Origin: Agapanthus africanus
Taxonomy: Eukaryota > Streptophyta > Magnoliopsida > Asparagales > Amaryllidaceae
NCBI GenBank assembly: GCA_030015575.1
Contig: CM057344.1
Span: 188,745,044-188,809,043, forward strand
Direction of reading: 5' to 3'
DNA length: 64,000 nucleotides
Below are positions 21,101 to 30,615 of this stretch, piece after piece (the first letter of the stretch is position 1; each line of letters begins with the position of its first letter). The notes beneath the pieces were generated by a model, which made no database searches, had not been told where the DNA came from, and saw nothing but the letters and a program-made list of their open reading frames with translations. The translations under genes and the position numbers were made by a program.

Positions 21101-22121
21101 TGCTAGCACCGTTTGCAACTCTGAGGGTCATGTCACCTGCCTTCAAAACTCTACGCTTTCTCAACGCCTGCAAAGAATTACAGATATGAGATCCTGATCC
21201 GGTATCCAATACCCAGGATGTAGAGTTTATTGATAGACAGTTTTCAATAACATACACACCTGAAGCTGAAGCCGCAACTCGCTTCAAATCCTGTGTTCTG
21301 GCTTTCCAAGCCTTGCAATCCTGTTTCCAGTGACCACTTTTGTGACAATAGAAGCATTCTTCCTTCCCCACTAGCTTCCCCGCTATCTTTGTTGCTTTTC
21401 CTTTTCCCTTCGTATCCACTTTACTGACACCGCCTCTTGGTTTGGCGGGGGCTTTCTTCTTCTTGCCCTTGGCTTTCGCCCTGGACCTAGAAGAGGAAGA
21501 TCCTCCTACAAACAAAGTGGATGTCTCCCTACCCTTCTCTAGGGTGCCCTCAGCAGTCCTCAACATGTTCAGAAGTTCGAAAAGTTCGACCTCCTTTCCT
21601 TGCATGTTGAAGTTAAGAATAAACTGGGCGTAAGTGGAAGGAAGGGACTGGAGAATCAAATCAGTATAGAGTTCATTCTCCAACGTAAGCCCAAGGTCCG
21701 CGAGCTCCTCTATATAGCCAATCATCTTAAGCACGTGTTCCGCTACAGATGATCCGACGGCCAACCTTGCCGAAAAAAGCTTCTTCGACACTTCGTATCT
21801 TGCGATACGAGACTGCTCTCCATACAGTTCTTTTGTATGAAGAAATATGGACTCTAGGTCCATATTCTCGTACCTCCTCTGATGTTCGTTGTCCATCGAG
21901 GCAAGTACGAGGCATCTGGCCTTCGCGCAATCTATTTCCCAGGTCTTGTAGATTTCCCTATCTACGACACTGGTTTTGGGACCTGGGACAGGGGGAGCTT
22001 TGGCGGTAAGGACATACCCCAACTTGTCATAAGTGATTGCCATCTTGACATTCCTGAGCCAATCTTTGTAGTTTGGCCCTGTCAGTATATTTTTATCTAG
22101 TAATAACTTAAGTCCGGTCAT
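18171..22121 (-). CDS. Intact Ty1/Copia Gag-Pol polyprotein (element G)
   Basis: 1316 codons from the first ATG (22121-22119). The open frame continues six codons upstream to a TTG, but TAA precedes it, so ATG is the likely start. In order: Gag capsid-like region (about 1-200), a basic Lys-rich linker, CCHC zinc knuckle (Cys256, Cys259, His264, Cys269) and aspartic protease with DTG at 306-308. Then come an integrase with an HHCC finger (His441, His446, Cys472, Cys475) and catalytic Asp502, Asp565, Glu601 (35-residue spacing), RT with catalytic Asp904 and YVDD at 989-992, and RNase H with Asp1161, Glu1202, Asp1240, Asp1285. It supplies the particle, cleavage, cDNA synthesis and integration for retrotransposition. 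Length and order fit Angela/BARE-type copia. No stop, frameshift or missing catalytic residue was seen. Confidence 0.97.
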   Translation of the reverse strand: MTGLKLLLDKNILTGPNYKDWLRNVKMAITYDKLGYVLTAKAPPVPGPKTSVVDREIYKTWEIDCAKARCLVLASMDNEHQRRYENMDLESIFLHTKELYGEQSRIARYEVSKKLFSARLAVGSSVAEHVLKMIGYIEELADLGLTLENELYTDLILQSLPSTYAQFILNFNMQGKEVELFELLNMLRTAEGTLEKGRETSTLFVGGSSSSRSRAKAKGKKKKAPAKPRGGVSKVDTKGKGKATKIAGKLVGKEECFYCHKSGHWKQDCKAWKARTQDLKRVAASASGVYVIENCLSINSTSWVLDTGSGSHICNSLQALRKRRVLKAGDMTLRVANGASMDAEAVGDYHLGLSAGHFLVLRSCYYVPNETCNIISVSLLSKEGYEFAFVSNVVNIHLNQILIGSGTLNNGIYVLNQPQIFNVQNTHKRKSPEINKTFLWHCRLGHINERRLTKLHAEGYLDPFEYQSYATCQSCLKGKMTKTPFTGHGERASELLGLVHSDVCGPMSTHARSGYSYFITFTDDFSRYGYVFLMKHKSEAFEKFQEYKNEVEKQTGKSIKTLRSDRGGEYLSAEFLGYLKENGILFQLTPPYTPQHNGVSERRNRTLLDMVRSMMSNAELPRSFWGYALESAVYLLNRVPTKTVPTTPYQMWCGKRPYLNHIKTWGCPAFVKKQHADKLEARSVQCKFVGYPKNSKGYYFYCEEEQKVLVSRHAHFLEHQFIEKELSGSAVELEEIPEPRAITESLVEPEGSKDQDIPTPHRRSSRQSHPPERYYGFLIDGDREDCIIDFDVPTSFQQAIQSVDSVKWLDAMRTEMESMYTNKVWTLDITPDGVKPEGCKWIFKRKIGVDGQVETYKARLLAKGIRQRPGLDYDETFSPVAMLKSIRILLAIAAFHDYEIWQMDVKTAFLNGHLEECVYMDQPEGFIQSGSSGKVCKLLKSIYGLKQASRSWNICFDETVKEFGFIKNPDEPCIYCRFVARTVVFLVLYVDDILLIGNDIPMLQSVKGFLSHRFSMKDLGDASYILGIRIYRDRSKRILGLSQSRYIDTILKRFSMEDSKRGNLPACHGITLSKEMSPKTDLERDRMFIIPYASAVGSIMYAMLCTRPDVAYALSVVSRYQSNPGEKHWIAVKNILKYLRRTKEMFLVYGEKYLQIEAFADSSFQSDKDDSKSMSGFVFTLNGGAVCWKSSKQETVADSTMEAEYIAASDAAKEAVWMRKFLRELQVVPSIVDPIPLYCDNNGAIALAKEPRSHQKSRHILRRYHLIREIVDRQEIEVRRVASEDNTADPFTKALPQTQFERLIEMIGLRYASTWP

Positions 22122-22133
22122 GTTGAATGGTCG

Positions 22134-22160
22134 CTGCAATTAGGAGAGAGAAAAGAAACA
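22134..22160 (-). promoter_or_regulatory. Putative 3' splice site before Gag, element G
   Basis: In sense direction a C/T-rich tract with a CTAAT (branch-point-like) is followed by TGCAG, 12 bases before the Gag ATG. A spliced Gag message is known for BARE1. Use of this site here is inference. Confidence 0.45.
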
Positions 22161-22345
22161 CTTTAGCATGATGATCTTGCAAGTTTAGAGTGGTTTTTAA
22201 TTTGTCTAAACTGGATGGCTCCCACTGTCTCTCGAATCCCTTCTCAAACCGTAAAGAAAGGATTAGTCAGGATCAATCTCACCGTACAATACTTGCTTAA
22301 CCGTTCAGCCAGGCCAGTGTCGGTACTTCGAGGGAGGATTTCCAA

Positions 22346-22355
22346 CGCTTTCGCG
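22346..22355 (-). other. Short GAAA-loop hairpin, element G
   Basis: Sense CGC-GAAA-GCG, at the position of the longer GAAA hairpins in A, B, C, E and F. Only three pairs are certain. Confidence 0.45.
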
Positions 22356-22619
22356 AAGTTCCTTAATTAAGTAACCTCTTTTCCCTGTGGGCGTAGCCCC
22401 GCTAACACCTTTCTAAACACCTACTAAGTTTATAGCATTGATCGTTAAGTGAGAGTTTTCCCGAGGAGTAGCATATACTCACAGTAGGATCGGGATCCAA
22501 ATATCATTGCGTGATAAAACCGAAGGAATCCTACCAGAATTATCACACTCCAAATGGTATGCAGCGCTAGCAAGTTTCAGTACTTATGAAACTCCCGATG
22601 TGGATTTTTGCCCCATGCT

Positions 22620-22829
22620 CTTATGACCTTGACTTTGGCCAAAATATCATAAGTCACATGTCAAGTTCTACCCGTCATTTTCCTGGTTAATTTGGACCCA
22701 CCCGTACCTACCCTTGACTTTGGCCAAAATGGCAGCACGACTGTCCCAAACCAACGCATCTATCTATGCTGCACATGAATACCCAATAGCTACCAATCAC
22801 TATGCCTTGACTTTGGCCAAAATACATAG
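22620..22829 (-). other. Triple stem-loop array, element G
   Basis: Stem-loops lie at 22620-22653 (CUUAUGA/UCAUAAG), about 22703-22739, and 22800-22829 (CUAUG/CAUAG). Each has the inner UUGGC-CAAA-GUCAA. The loop CAAA is identical in all three and is found in no other element of the window. Confidence 0.75.
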
Positions 22830-23910
22830 CTTGAATACTTTTTGACCATTCATGTGGAATGACGGAGGGCTACAGATGGTTTTGGCGAAACCGTGAACGT
22901 AGTGAACTTGATATAATCGATGGAACGAGATAGCTTTTAAAAGGAGTGGTTCAAGCTCCGCGTTTAAAAGTTTAGTTTTGAAAAGAACCGAGTGGTTTTC
23001 AAAGTGTTCCAATCGACTTTTACTTGGTTTATTTTCTTGCATTAGTTCTTTTAATGCGTCCCATCATTTAATCCTACCATTGCAGAAAACAACCAAAATA
23101 TGACGTACGCTTATGCCATTCGCATTCGCCACGGGGCCCCGTCATCACCCGTTAGGTTACTTAACTAACGACAGAGCGGGGGCTGGGCTAGCGCGGCTGT
23201 AAAACATAAGCAACGCCTAAATAGTTATCATATATAAATATATAGCAATGATAGACATTACAGATCACAGATGAATACATTGGATATACTAGGAATCCGC
23301 AATCCGTTCGAGCCTGCAACGAAAAGCGGATTACACGGTCGCGGTGAATAGCCAATACCCCACCCAAGACCCCTACGGGTGCGGCAAACTACCCGCCAAG
23401 TACCCGAAACGAAGCAACCTCCCTCACCACCGTGAGTAGGCCACTCGGCACTTCGAGATACCCGGTAGTTTGTGCACCCCCTCCATGGGTCTATCCTAGG
23501 AGCAAAAACAGTAAAAAGAATTATACAATGACGGCTACAATCCCGACCCGGTTGTGCGGCCATACAAATAATAATATTACATCAATTTACATGTTACAAT
23601 GAATGAAAAGAAAAAAAACACTCATCTCACATCCACCCCGGCTATTCACCCGCGACAATCCAACCCATTCATATACACATACCAATATCAAACACAGATC
23701 ACAGATATGTATAACCCCGACTAATCGACATATAGCGATTAGCCGACGTTCAATACATATAAACATCACAGATATAACCGTCATAGTCAAAGTGTAGTGA
23801 AGTTCGGAAAAAATACGGATTTATAGGCCCCCAAAAATAAATTTCTATTCTGGAAAATCTGGGCACATATAACATATCTTAAAAATCCTAAAACCAAGCC
23901 AAAGATACAC

Positions 23911-24028
23911 TGCACCAAACTCGACCCAGTGATGAGCCAAGACGGCCGCGGTTGCGCGGCAATAGCTTGCTATTGCCGCGGAACCGCGGCTCTTTGGTCG
24001 ACTCACTGGATCGTTTTTGGTGGTGTTC
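23911..24028 (-). other. Long hairpin downstream of the primer site, element G
   Basis: Arms CCAGTGA (23926) and TCACTGG (24003) enclose GGCAATAGC facing GCTATTGCC and GGCCGCGG-type outer stems. Pairing extends outward through CACCAAA and TTTTTGGTG. It starts about 160-180 nt from the primer site. Confidence 0.8.
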
Positions 24029-24186
24029 TTTAAAAAACCCTGAGACGATTTTTGGAGTGTAACAAATTTTGTTTTGACCAGAAATTTTTTTAACAGAAAC
24101 TAGGGTTTTTGAAAACTCGGTTTTTTGGATTTTTCGGTTTCGAACTTCGTTACACTTCCCTACTTAGCTAGTTTATGTTTAGTTAG

Positions 24187-24198
24187 GCTCTGATACCA
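24187..24198 (-). other. Primer-binding site of element G
   Basis: Sense TGGTATCAGAGC, one base from the 5' LTR end, complementary to initiator tRNA-Met. Confidence 0.95.
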
Positions 24199-24199
24199 C

Positions 24200-26241
24200 T
24201 GTAAGTCCACGTTACCCACCCCGGTGCTTGCGGGGAGGCGGAAAACGGAATAAAAATCGGATTTTTATGAGCTTAGGCAACATGGACTAGAGCTAGAAGG
24301 ATCTTTGCTAAACAAAAACTTGCTAAAGCTAACTAGAAACTAGCTAAGTGCTAGAAAGGTTATACCTTGGGCTTTATGTCCTTCTCTCCTTGCTACTTAG
24401 AGTAGTGGAAGGAGGTCACCTTATCGTCTTCTCCCGTCAAAGAAAGATCCACCCGAAAGCCTCAACCTTTGGCTTCAACTCCAAGCTAGAAGTAACTAGG
24501 GTGCAAGAAGTGCTAGTCCTTGAACCCTAGATGAGAGTAGAGATGATTAAGAGAGGGTTTTTCTCAAGCTCAAGTGTTTCTCAACACATGAGAGGGAGAG
24601 AGCTTAAGGGAGAGAAAGAACAAGAGAGAGAAAAGATATGATAGAATGAGAATAGAATAAACCATTCTCACTAATATATGTGTATTATTTTAATTAGATA
24701 ATTAGTAAGATAATTGTCATGGCATAATCAAGACATGACCATTATCATTTCATTTTAAATGCAAATTGAAAGGATCAAAAAGCATCTTCCAAATGAAATG
24801 ATGATGGTCAAAGTGTCAACCAAGGTCAACAAGTCAATAAGGTCAATTGGTCAACAACCATAACCATGCTCAATTATTAAACTAATATCAATTAACAATA
24901 ATACACACATAAGCATTAGGGTTAGCAAAATGACAATGGTCACTAACCCTAAACAAAGTCCTCTCCCTCTGTCTCAAGCAACTGTGCATACACACCCGCA
25001 TTCGTGATCCGAGGAACACGAATACAATGAGAAAAACCAATCCCAAATCATATACTAGGATCCGGCTTAAACCAAAGCCTGCTCGTATAAACTGTCCGGA
25101 CAGGAAACGTGCACAAGTGCGCGAATGTGAACGAACCCTGTCGCAAAAGCATGCGACCTCTACTCATTTTGCCTAAAGGCGAATAGCTCTCTGTGTGGGA
25201 CTCTAAAGACTCGACACTATGCTGGCAGTGGGTTTAACCACAGACCGCAAGTGGCACTAGCTGTACGTAACGGTCCCCAGGTAGATGTCGATAAGAAGAC
25301 TGACGAGGTGAACCCCATCTGAACTCCTACTGAGCCTGTATGTGACAATCTCCGTACAGTCCGGTCTGTTCGTCTGATACATCGCATGGCGGGCCTAGGG
25401 GGGCGGTGAACGTCAGTCCCCTAATAGCGGTACAAGTCGTGTCGGAGTGTAGCCCAGAACACCCTGAGATAACACTGGAAACCTACCAGTATATCTCGCT
25501 TGCCCTGGCCAGGGACTACTCGTGTAATGGCTCTCCTGGACACAGCGCGATGTCAACCCCCAATACCGGGAGAGACGAATCCTGTCTAACCGTCACTGCC
25601 TCCAAGTGCTTCGGGACTGCACCCAAAAACTACCTGTTTGCACGACTCCTTTGAGCCGTGGTAGGGTAGTAATCAAAGTGCAGTGGGAACACACTCGAGA
25701 CGAAGTGACAGTGTCAAGTCAGCGGACTAAGCTGTACTCATGTCACCTGGGAACTGATAACTGACGATAGGTATAATACCAACCAACAGTTCCCGACGAG
25801 TCCTGTCCAGTGTACTCGTAACCCAACGAGCACCCGCATACTATCTCAAGTACGACGTACTGACGGCTGTGGGACAGACCGTTTCCTACACTGGGATGAG
25901 AAGCGCATACGCTAGTCTACTCCGGAGTATCGATGCCCTGTCTCGATAGTCCAACGACTAGGGACCTGTATAAGGATGTGCTTATAGATCACCCAGCTCC
26001 CACGAGTGTGAGCGCCATCACAACGCTGGTAATCAAGCAAAGATCCTAAGGGCTATACTAATATGTATATCAGCAATATGCTAAAAGAAACACATGTACA
26101 TATTAAAGCAGAGACAAACCAGGTAGCATACTACCATTTCGAGCAAGATTGTATATACAACTGTGAATATCCCAAGCTTCCATCAAGTAATATACAAACT
26201 AGTACGATACAGTAATGGCCTCTAGGGCATATACACTAACA
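24200..26241 (-). repeat. 5' LTR of element G
   Basis: 2042 bp, about 98.7% identical by eye to the 3' copy, with no indels. It should hold the promoter. A TATA-like CATATATTA lies at 24672-24680. Confidence 0.97.
24672..24680 (-). promoter_or_regulatory. Candidate TATA box in the G 5' LTR
   Basis: Sense CATATATTA, in the last quarter of the LTR, with C/T-rich sequence downstream. It is conserved at 16588-16596 in the other LTR. This is a motif match only. Confidence 0.3.
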
Positions 26242-26246
26242 TAACC
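26242..26246. repeat. Target-site duplication of element G, right copy
   Basis: taacc matches 16110-16114. Confidence 0.95.
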
Positions 26247-27607
26247 TTACCTCGAGCTTGTCCGGATTTTGCTTTTCAACAAAGGCCGGACAACCCCATA
26301 TCTTAAATCGTTTAAGAGATGGACTCTTCCCATTCCATATCTCATAGAGTGGTAATCTCTGATTTGGTTGGAACCCTATTCAATAGGTATACGGCTTTTC
26401 AAGCGCATAACCCAAAAAGGAAACAGGCAACACAGGGTTGCTTATCATAGAGCGCACCATATTTAATAGGGTGCGATTCCTCCGCTCCGATATACCGTTG
26501 TGCTGTGGTGTATACGGAGGAGTAAGCTGAGAGAGAATCCCATTCTCTTTTAAATAATTCAGGAACTCCGTGCTTAAGTATTCTCTTCCCCGATCAAATC
26601 AAAGGATTTTAATACTTTTACCCGTTTGGTTCTCTACTTCGTACTTATATTCCTTGAATATCTCAAAAACTTCAGACTTATGTTTCAACAGGAACACATA
26701 TCCGAATCTTGAGAGATCATCGATGAATATAATGAATTATGAAGAACCAACCCTGGAATTTGTAGACATAGGGCCGCATACATCATTATGTATCATTTCC
26801 AAGAGTTCAGTAGCTCTTTCTCCGTGCCTAGTAAACAGAGTTTTGGTCGTTTTACCTTTGAGACATGACTGGTAAGTTTCATATGATGTAAATTCAAATT
26901 GATTCAAATATGTATATTTATGCAACTTAGCTAGCCGTGCGCATTGATATGACCTAGTCTACAATACCATAAGAAGGATTCGTTCATTTCTGAACTTTTC
27001 CTCTTGTGTGTATTCTGTATGTTGAGAACTGTAGTTTGATTTAGAACGTATATGCCATTATATAACGTGCCTGATCCAATCAACTTTTGATTCAGGAAAA
27101 TGTTCATAACATTATCCTGCAATACAAAATTGTATATGTCTTTAGTCAATAAAGAAGTTGATATATATTGCATATCAGGTTCGGTATGTAATAACCCTCG
27201 TTCAGAATCAATGTATTACCAGTTGGTAATACAAGGTGATATTCGCCAACTGCTTTGGCTGCAACATTTGCACCATTCGCTACTTCTACAGAATGATCAC
27301 CTTTTCTCAGTTGTCTACCTTTTTTTAGCTCATGTAACATATTACATATGTGGGATCCTGATCCGGTATTTAATACCCAGGACGTAGAGTGTACTGAGAA
27401 ACAGTTCTCGGTAATGAACACACCCAAAGAAGATGCATCAACATGCACATTCCTCGTTTGGGTCGCGTGGGAATCTGGATATTCCCCTTTTTCCTGTTCA
27501 GACTTTTAACAATTATAAGATAGAGCGGAACCAACGATCCACAGCTCAGTATAACAAGCGGGTTTGGTCAATACATCCATATTATTATCTTGATTAAGGC
27601 ATATCAT
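26247..27607 (-). pseudogene. Integrase-to-Gag remnant of element C
   Basis: Minus-strand continuation of the fragment at 15600-16109. From its start: Gag ATG present (27607-27605), a Gag stub (LNQDNN...), the shared jump over about 230 Gag codons to the protease region with an intact-looking NTGSGSHICN, the pre-integrase domain, and integrase. Unlike A, B, D and E, it still has the third catalytic Glu of integrase (YTPQHNGISERRNRT at about 26470-26520). Several stops and frameshifts break it (for instance near 26930 and 27175). C therefore represents an earlier stage of the family. Confidence 0.85.
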
Positions 27608-28049
27608 GGTCGCTACCTTGAGAGAGAGAGAAGAAAATACTTAGCGTATGCTCTTGCAGGATTAGATTGGTTATTATTTTATCTAATCAGGATGGCTCCC
27701 ACTGTTTTTATCAAATCGTTCTTCAAACCCTAAAAGGTAAGACTAGCCGGGATTAATTACACCCTACAATTTCGCTAACCGTAAAGCCAGGCCAGTGTCG
27801 GTACTTTGAGGGAGGTTCCCTGTGCTTTCGCACGGACCTAATTAAAGTAAACCTCATTTTCCCAGAGGCTTAACCTCATTGACACCTTTCTGGACACCTA
27901 ATTGGTTAGCTAATTGTAAAGTGCAAAACTCTCTCAGGAATAACACTTACTCGCAGTGGGTATCGGGATCCAACTATCTCATAGAAGGTATGCAATCTCA
28001 TTACCAATTTCAACACTTGAAATTCCCAATAATATTTTACCCCTAGTAG

Positions 28050-28255
28050 CTTATGACCTTAACATGGTCAACAAATCATAAGTGCTAGTCAAGTTCAACC
28101 CGTCATTTCATGATTGAATTAAACCCACCAGTACGACCCTTAACATAGTCAACAAAGTCGTACGATTACCCTAATCGAATCGCATCACATGCTTTAGAAG
28201 ATAAGCACTAATCAGTTATCGCACACTACGCCTTAACATAGTCAACAGACATAGC
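28050..28255 (-). other. Triple stem-loop array, element C
   Basis: Stem-loops lie at 28050-28082 (CUUAUGA/UCAUAAG), 28131-28163 (GUACGAC/GUCGUAC) and about 28226-28255 (CUAUG/CGUAG with one G-U pair). The inner stem is UUGAC/GUUAA, with loops UAU, UAU and CAU. Confidence 0.75.
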
Positions 28256-28407
28256 ACGAATACTAAATAGTACTTATCTGAAATGACGGAGGTCTACGAT
28301 AGGTTTTTAAGAAAACTTTTTGCGTAATAAACTTGATATCGTTGTAGAATCGAGTGATTTTGGAAAGGAGTGTTTTTTAGGCCTTTGCTAGTTTCTCTAA
28401 AGAGGTC

Positions 28408-28412
28408 ACTTC
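28408..28412. repeat. Target-site duplication of element B, left copy
   Basis: acttc matches 38773-38777. Confidence 0.95.
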
Positions 28413-30601
28413 TGTAGGGTTCCTAGGCATCCTAATGAGGTCTCACAAGGCATCAACCATGCCAATTTCAAAAAATCTAGGTGCCGAGAAACCCGACTAC
28501 GGATCGTTTGCTAGAAAACTAGGCGAAAAGATAACTAGTTAACACTTAACTAAGGGAATACGGAAATACAACCTTTGTAGATCCGGTGCTCCATCTCTAT
28601 AGCTCCGCAACAAAGTCCTCTCCGCTGTCCAAATCAAATCCGGGCTCTAGCGTCGGCTTCGTCGGAGAATGGGCAAGCTAGGTCGTCTATGTCCATGCCG
28701 AAGATGATCTACGTCGAGGCATCGCTAAATCAAGCTCCGACTTCACCAAGTCAAGAAACTTGTGAAGAAAACACACTCTACTACTTAGCAAGAGGTAGAG
28801 GATGAAGAAATAGGAAGTGGGTTAACTTTAGTTTTGGATTTCTCACTCTTTTCCAACAATCACCATTGATGGAGCTTGGTTTTCTTCAAAGAAGAATGAA
28901 GAAGAAGAAGAGCAAGAAGAAGATAAATATTATGATAAGAATTAAAATAAAAGGAAAAATCCATGCTTATCATAATTCTCACCATGGTTAAGTGTAGAGA
29001 ATTAACTTGAGTTAACAGAAGTGGTTAGGGTTAAGCATGAGACAAAAAGGTCAAAGTCTTCATGAAGATTCATGAAGGATCAAAAGAAAGCAACCTTTTT
29101 CCTCATTATCTTTTCATTTATTCATTTATCAAAAATAAATAGCTAATTAAATAAGATAAATGAATAACAAATAATAAACCCTAACCATTCCTTTAACCAA
29201 GGTTTAATTCTTTATACTTAACCATTTTTGCATGCACCATCAAATATGATACAAGCAAGTGCACAAAACATATCGCATATGCAATGCGCACACCTGAGCG
29301 AGAAAATCCATTTAAAGTGAACCGATACTAGTTAATGCAAAGTAATATATCAAATATATAATTATGCATTAAATCATTAAATCAACACTTGATTCAATGA
29401 TCCGGTCATATCGCATATAACCGACTAGTATCCAATGTATCGGCTTATCGAATCAACGCTTGAATCGATAACTAGGTTATATCGCATACAACCATTCGAC
29501 GCATTGATCGCGAGAATGAAATACGGTATCACATACACGCATTATTCTCGGTCCCGCACATATCTCATATGCGCTCCTATTTCGTTTCGCTTGAGCCAGG
29601 AAACCTCTGTGTAGGACTCTAAAGACTCGTCAATACGCCGGCAGCGGATGATGATCATATCAAACATCCACAAGCTGCAAGCGGTCTGCTAAACGTAACG
29701 GCCACCCGGGTATTGAGCGATCTGAAGATCGACGAGCAAGACCGCTCACACTCCAGTGAATCCAACCAGTAACACTACCGTACAGTCCGGTCTGATCGTC
29801 TGATATGTCGCATATCTTGCCTAGGGGTGGTAAACGTCAGACCCCAATAGCTCGATAAGTCGTGTCGATATGAGGTCTATAACTGTTCAAGAAACTACTG
29901 GTAACACTTACCAGTAAATCTCAGCAACCCTGGCTAGGGATTTCCTGTTATAGCCAATCGAACACAGCGCAACATCAACTCCCTATACCAGGAGAGACGA
30001 ATCCCCTCCTATCGCTCATTGCCTCCATGTGACTCGGGACTGTACCCAAAAACCACCGTTTTGCACGCCCTCTTGGACATGGTAAGATGGAAATCAAAGC
30101 ACAGTGGGAGCCACGCAAGACTCTATGACGATCTCGGGTCAACAGACTACTCTGTACCAGTGTTACCAGAGAACTACCATCTGACGTGAGGTATAATACC
30201 ATCTGGGAGTTCTCGGCGAGTCCGTCCAGTGTACCCAGTCTTTACTGAGCACCCGTATATCGCCCATCTGTATGGGTCGAGAAGGTATACGCTAGTCTAC
30301 TCTGGTATATCGATGCCCCGTCTCGATACACCCACGACTAGGGACTTTGAAGGATGTACTTATGGACTACCATGTCCCTACTAGTATGATCCGCATCATA
30401 GTCCAGGTAGTCAAGCACACATCCTTAGGGCTTTACCAACATGTGACAGAGAGACAATCAGTATACACGTTAAGGTAAAGTTCAACCAGATAGCATACTA
30501 TCATGTCGAGCAAGAAAGTCCTCCCTATATATGTCCCAGCATCCACTACAATATACATCCTATGTACAGTAATGGCCTCTAGGGCATACATATAACTAAC
30601 A
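28413..30601 (-). repeat. 3' LTR of element B
   Basis: 2189 bp. It lacks a stretch of about 41 bases near 30255 that is present in the 5' LTR (around 38391-38432, with ggatatgggatcatcc). Other differences are scattered substitutions. Confidence 0.96.
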
Positions 30602-30615
30602 ATCTCCCACTTGCA
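30602..30615 (-). other. Polypurine tract of element B
   Basis: Sense TGCAAGTGGGAGAT, identical to that of A. Confidence 0.9.

Larger units (their letters stand above)
22122..24199 (-). other. Leader region of element G
   Basis: About 2.08 kb without a credible ORF. Downstream of the primer site come the long hairpin (23911-24028), a conserved CGTTAG/CTAACG inverted repeat near 23150-23175, the triple stem-loops (22620-22829), a short GAAA hairpin (22346-22355), and a pyrimidine tract with CAG just before the ATG. The order matches the leaders of A-F although the bases have largely diverged. Confidence 0.8.
16115..26241 (-). mobile_element. Element G: structurally intact copia retrotransposon
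   Basis: A 10,127-bp minus-strand element with two 2042-bp LTRs, primer site, polypurine tract, one uninterrupted polyprotein gene and perfect taacc duplications. About 26 base differences and no indels were counted by eye between the LTRs (about 1.3%). At the commonly used plant rate of 1.3e-8 per site per year that suggests insertion around half a million years ago. It lies inside element C. Its LTR and leader sequences differ from the A-F family but share the LTR start motif, primer type and leader architecture. It is the only candidate helper in the window. Confidence 0.97.
27608..28412 (-). other. Leader of element C, Gag-proximal part
   Basis: Non-coding. It contains a pyrimidine tract ending in AAG beside the Gag start, a GAAA hairpin (27822-27833, stem GTGC/GCAC) and the triple stem-loops (28050-28255). 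It is cut at 28412 by element B and continues at 38778. Confidence 0.8.

Noticed and set aside
22122..22139. Six-codon N-terminal extension of the G polyprotein beginning at TTG.
   Set aside because: Plant translation needs ATG in this setting. A TAA precedes the TTG and the next codon of choice is the ATG at 22121.
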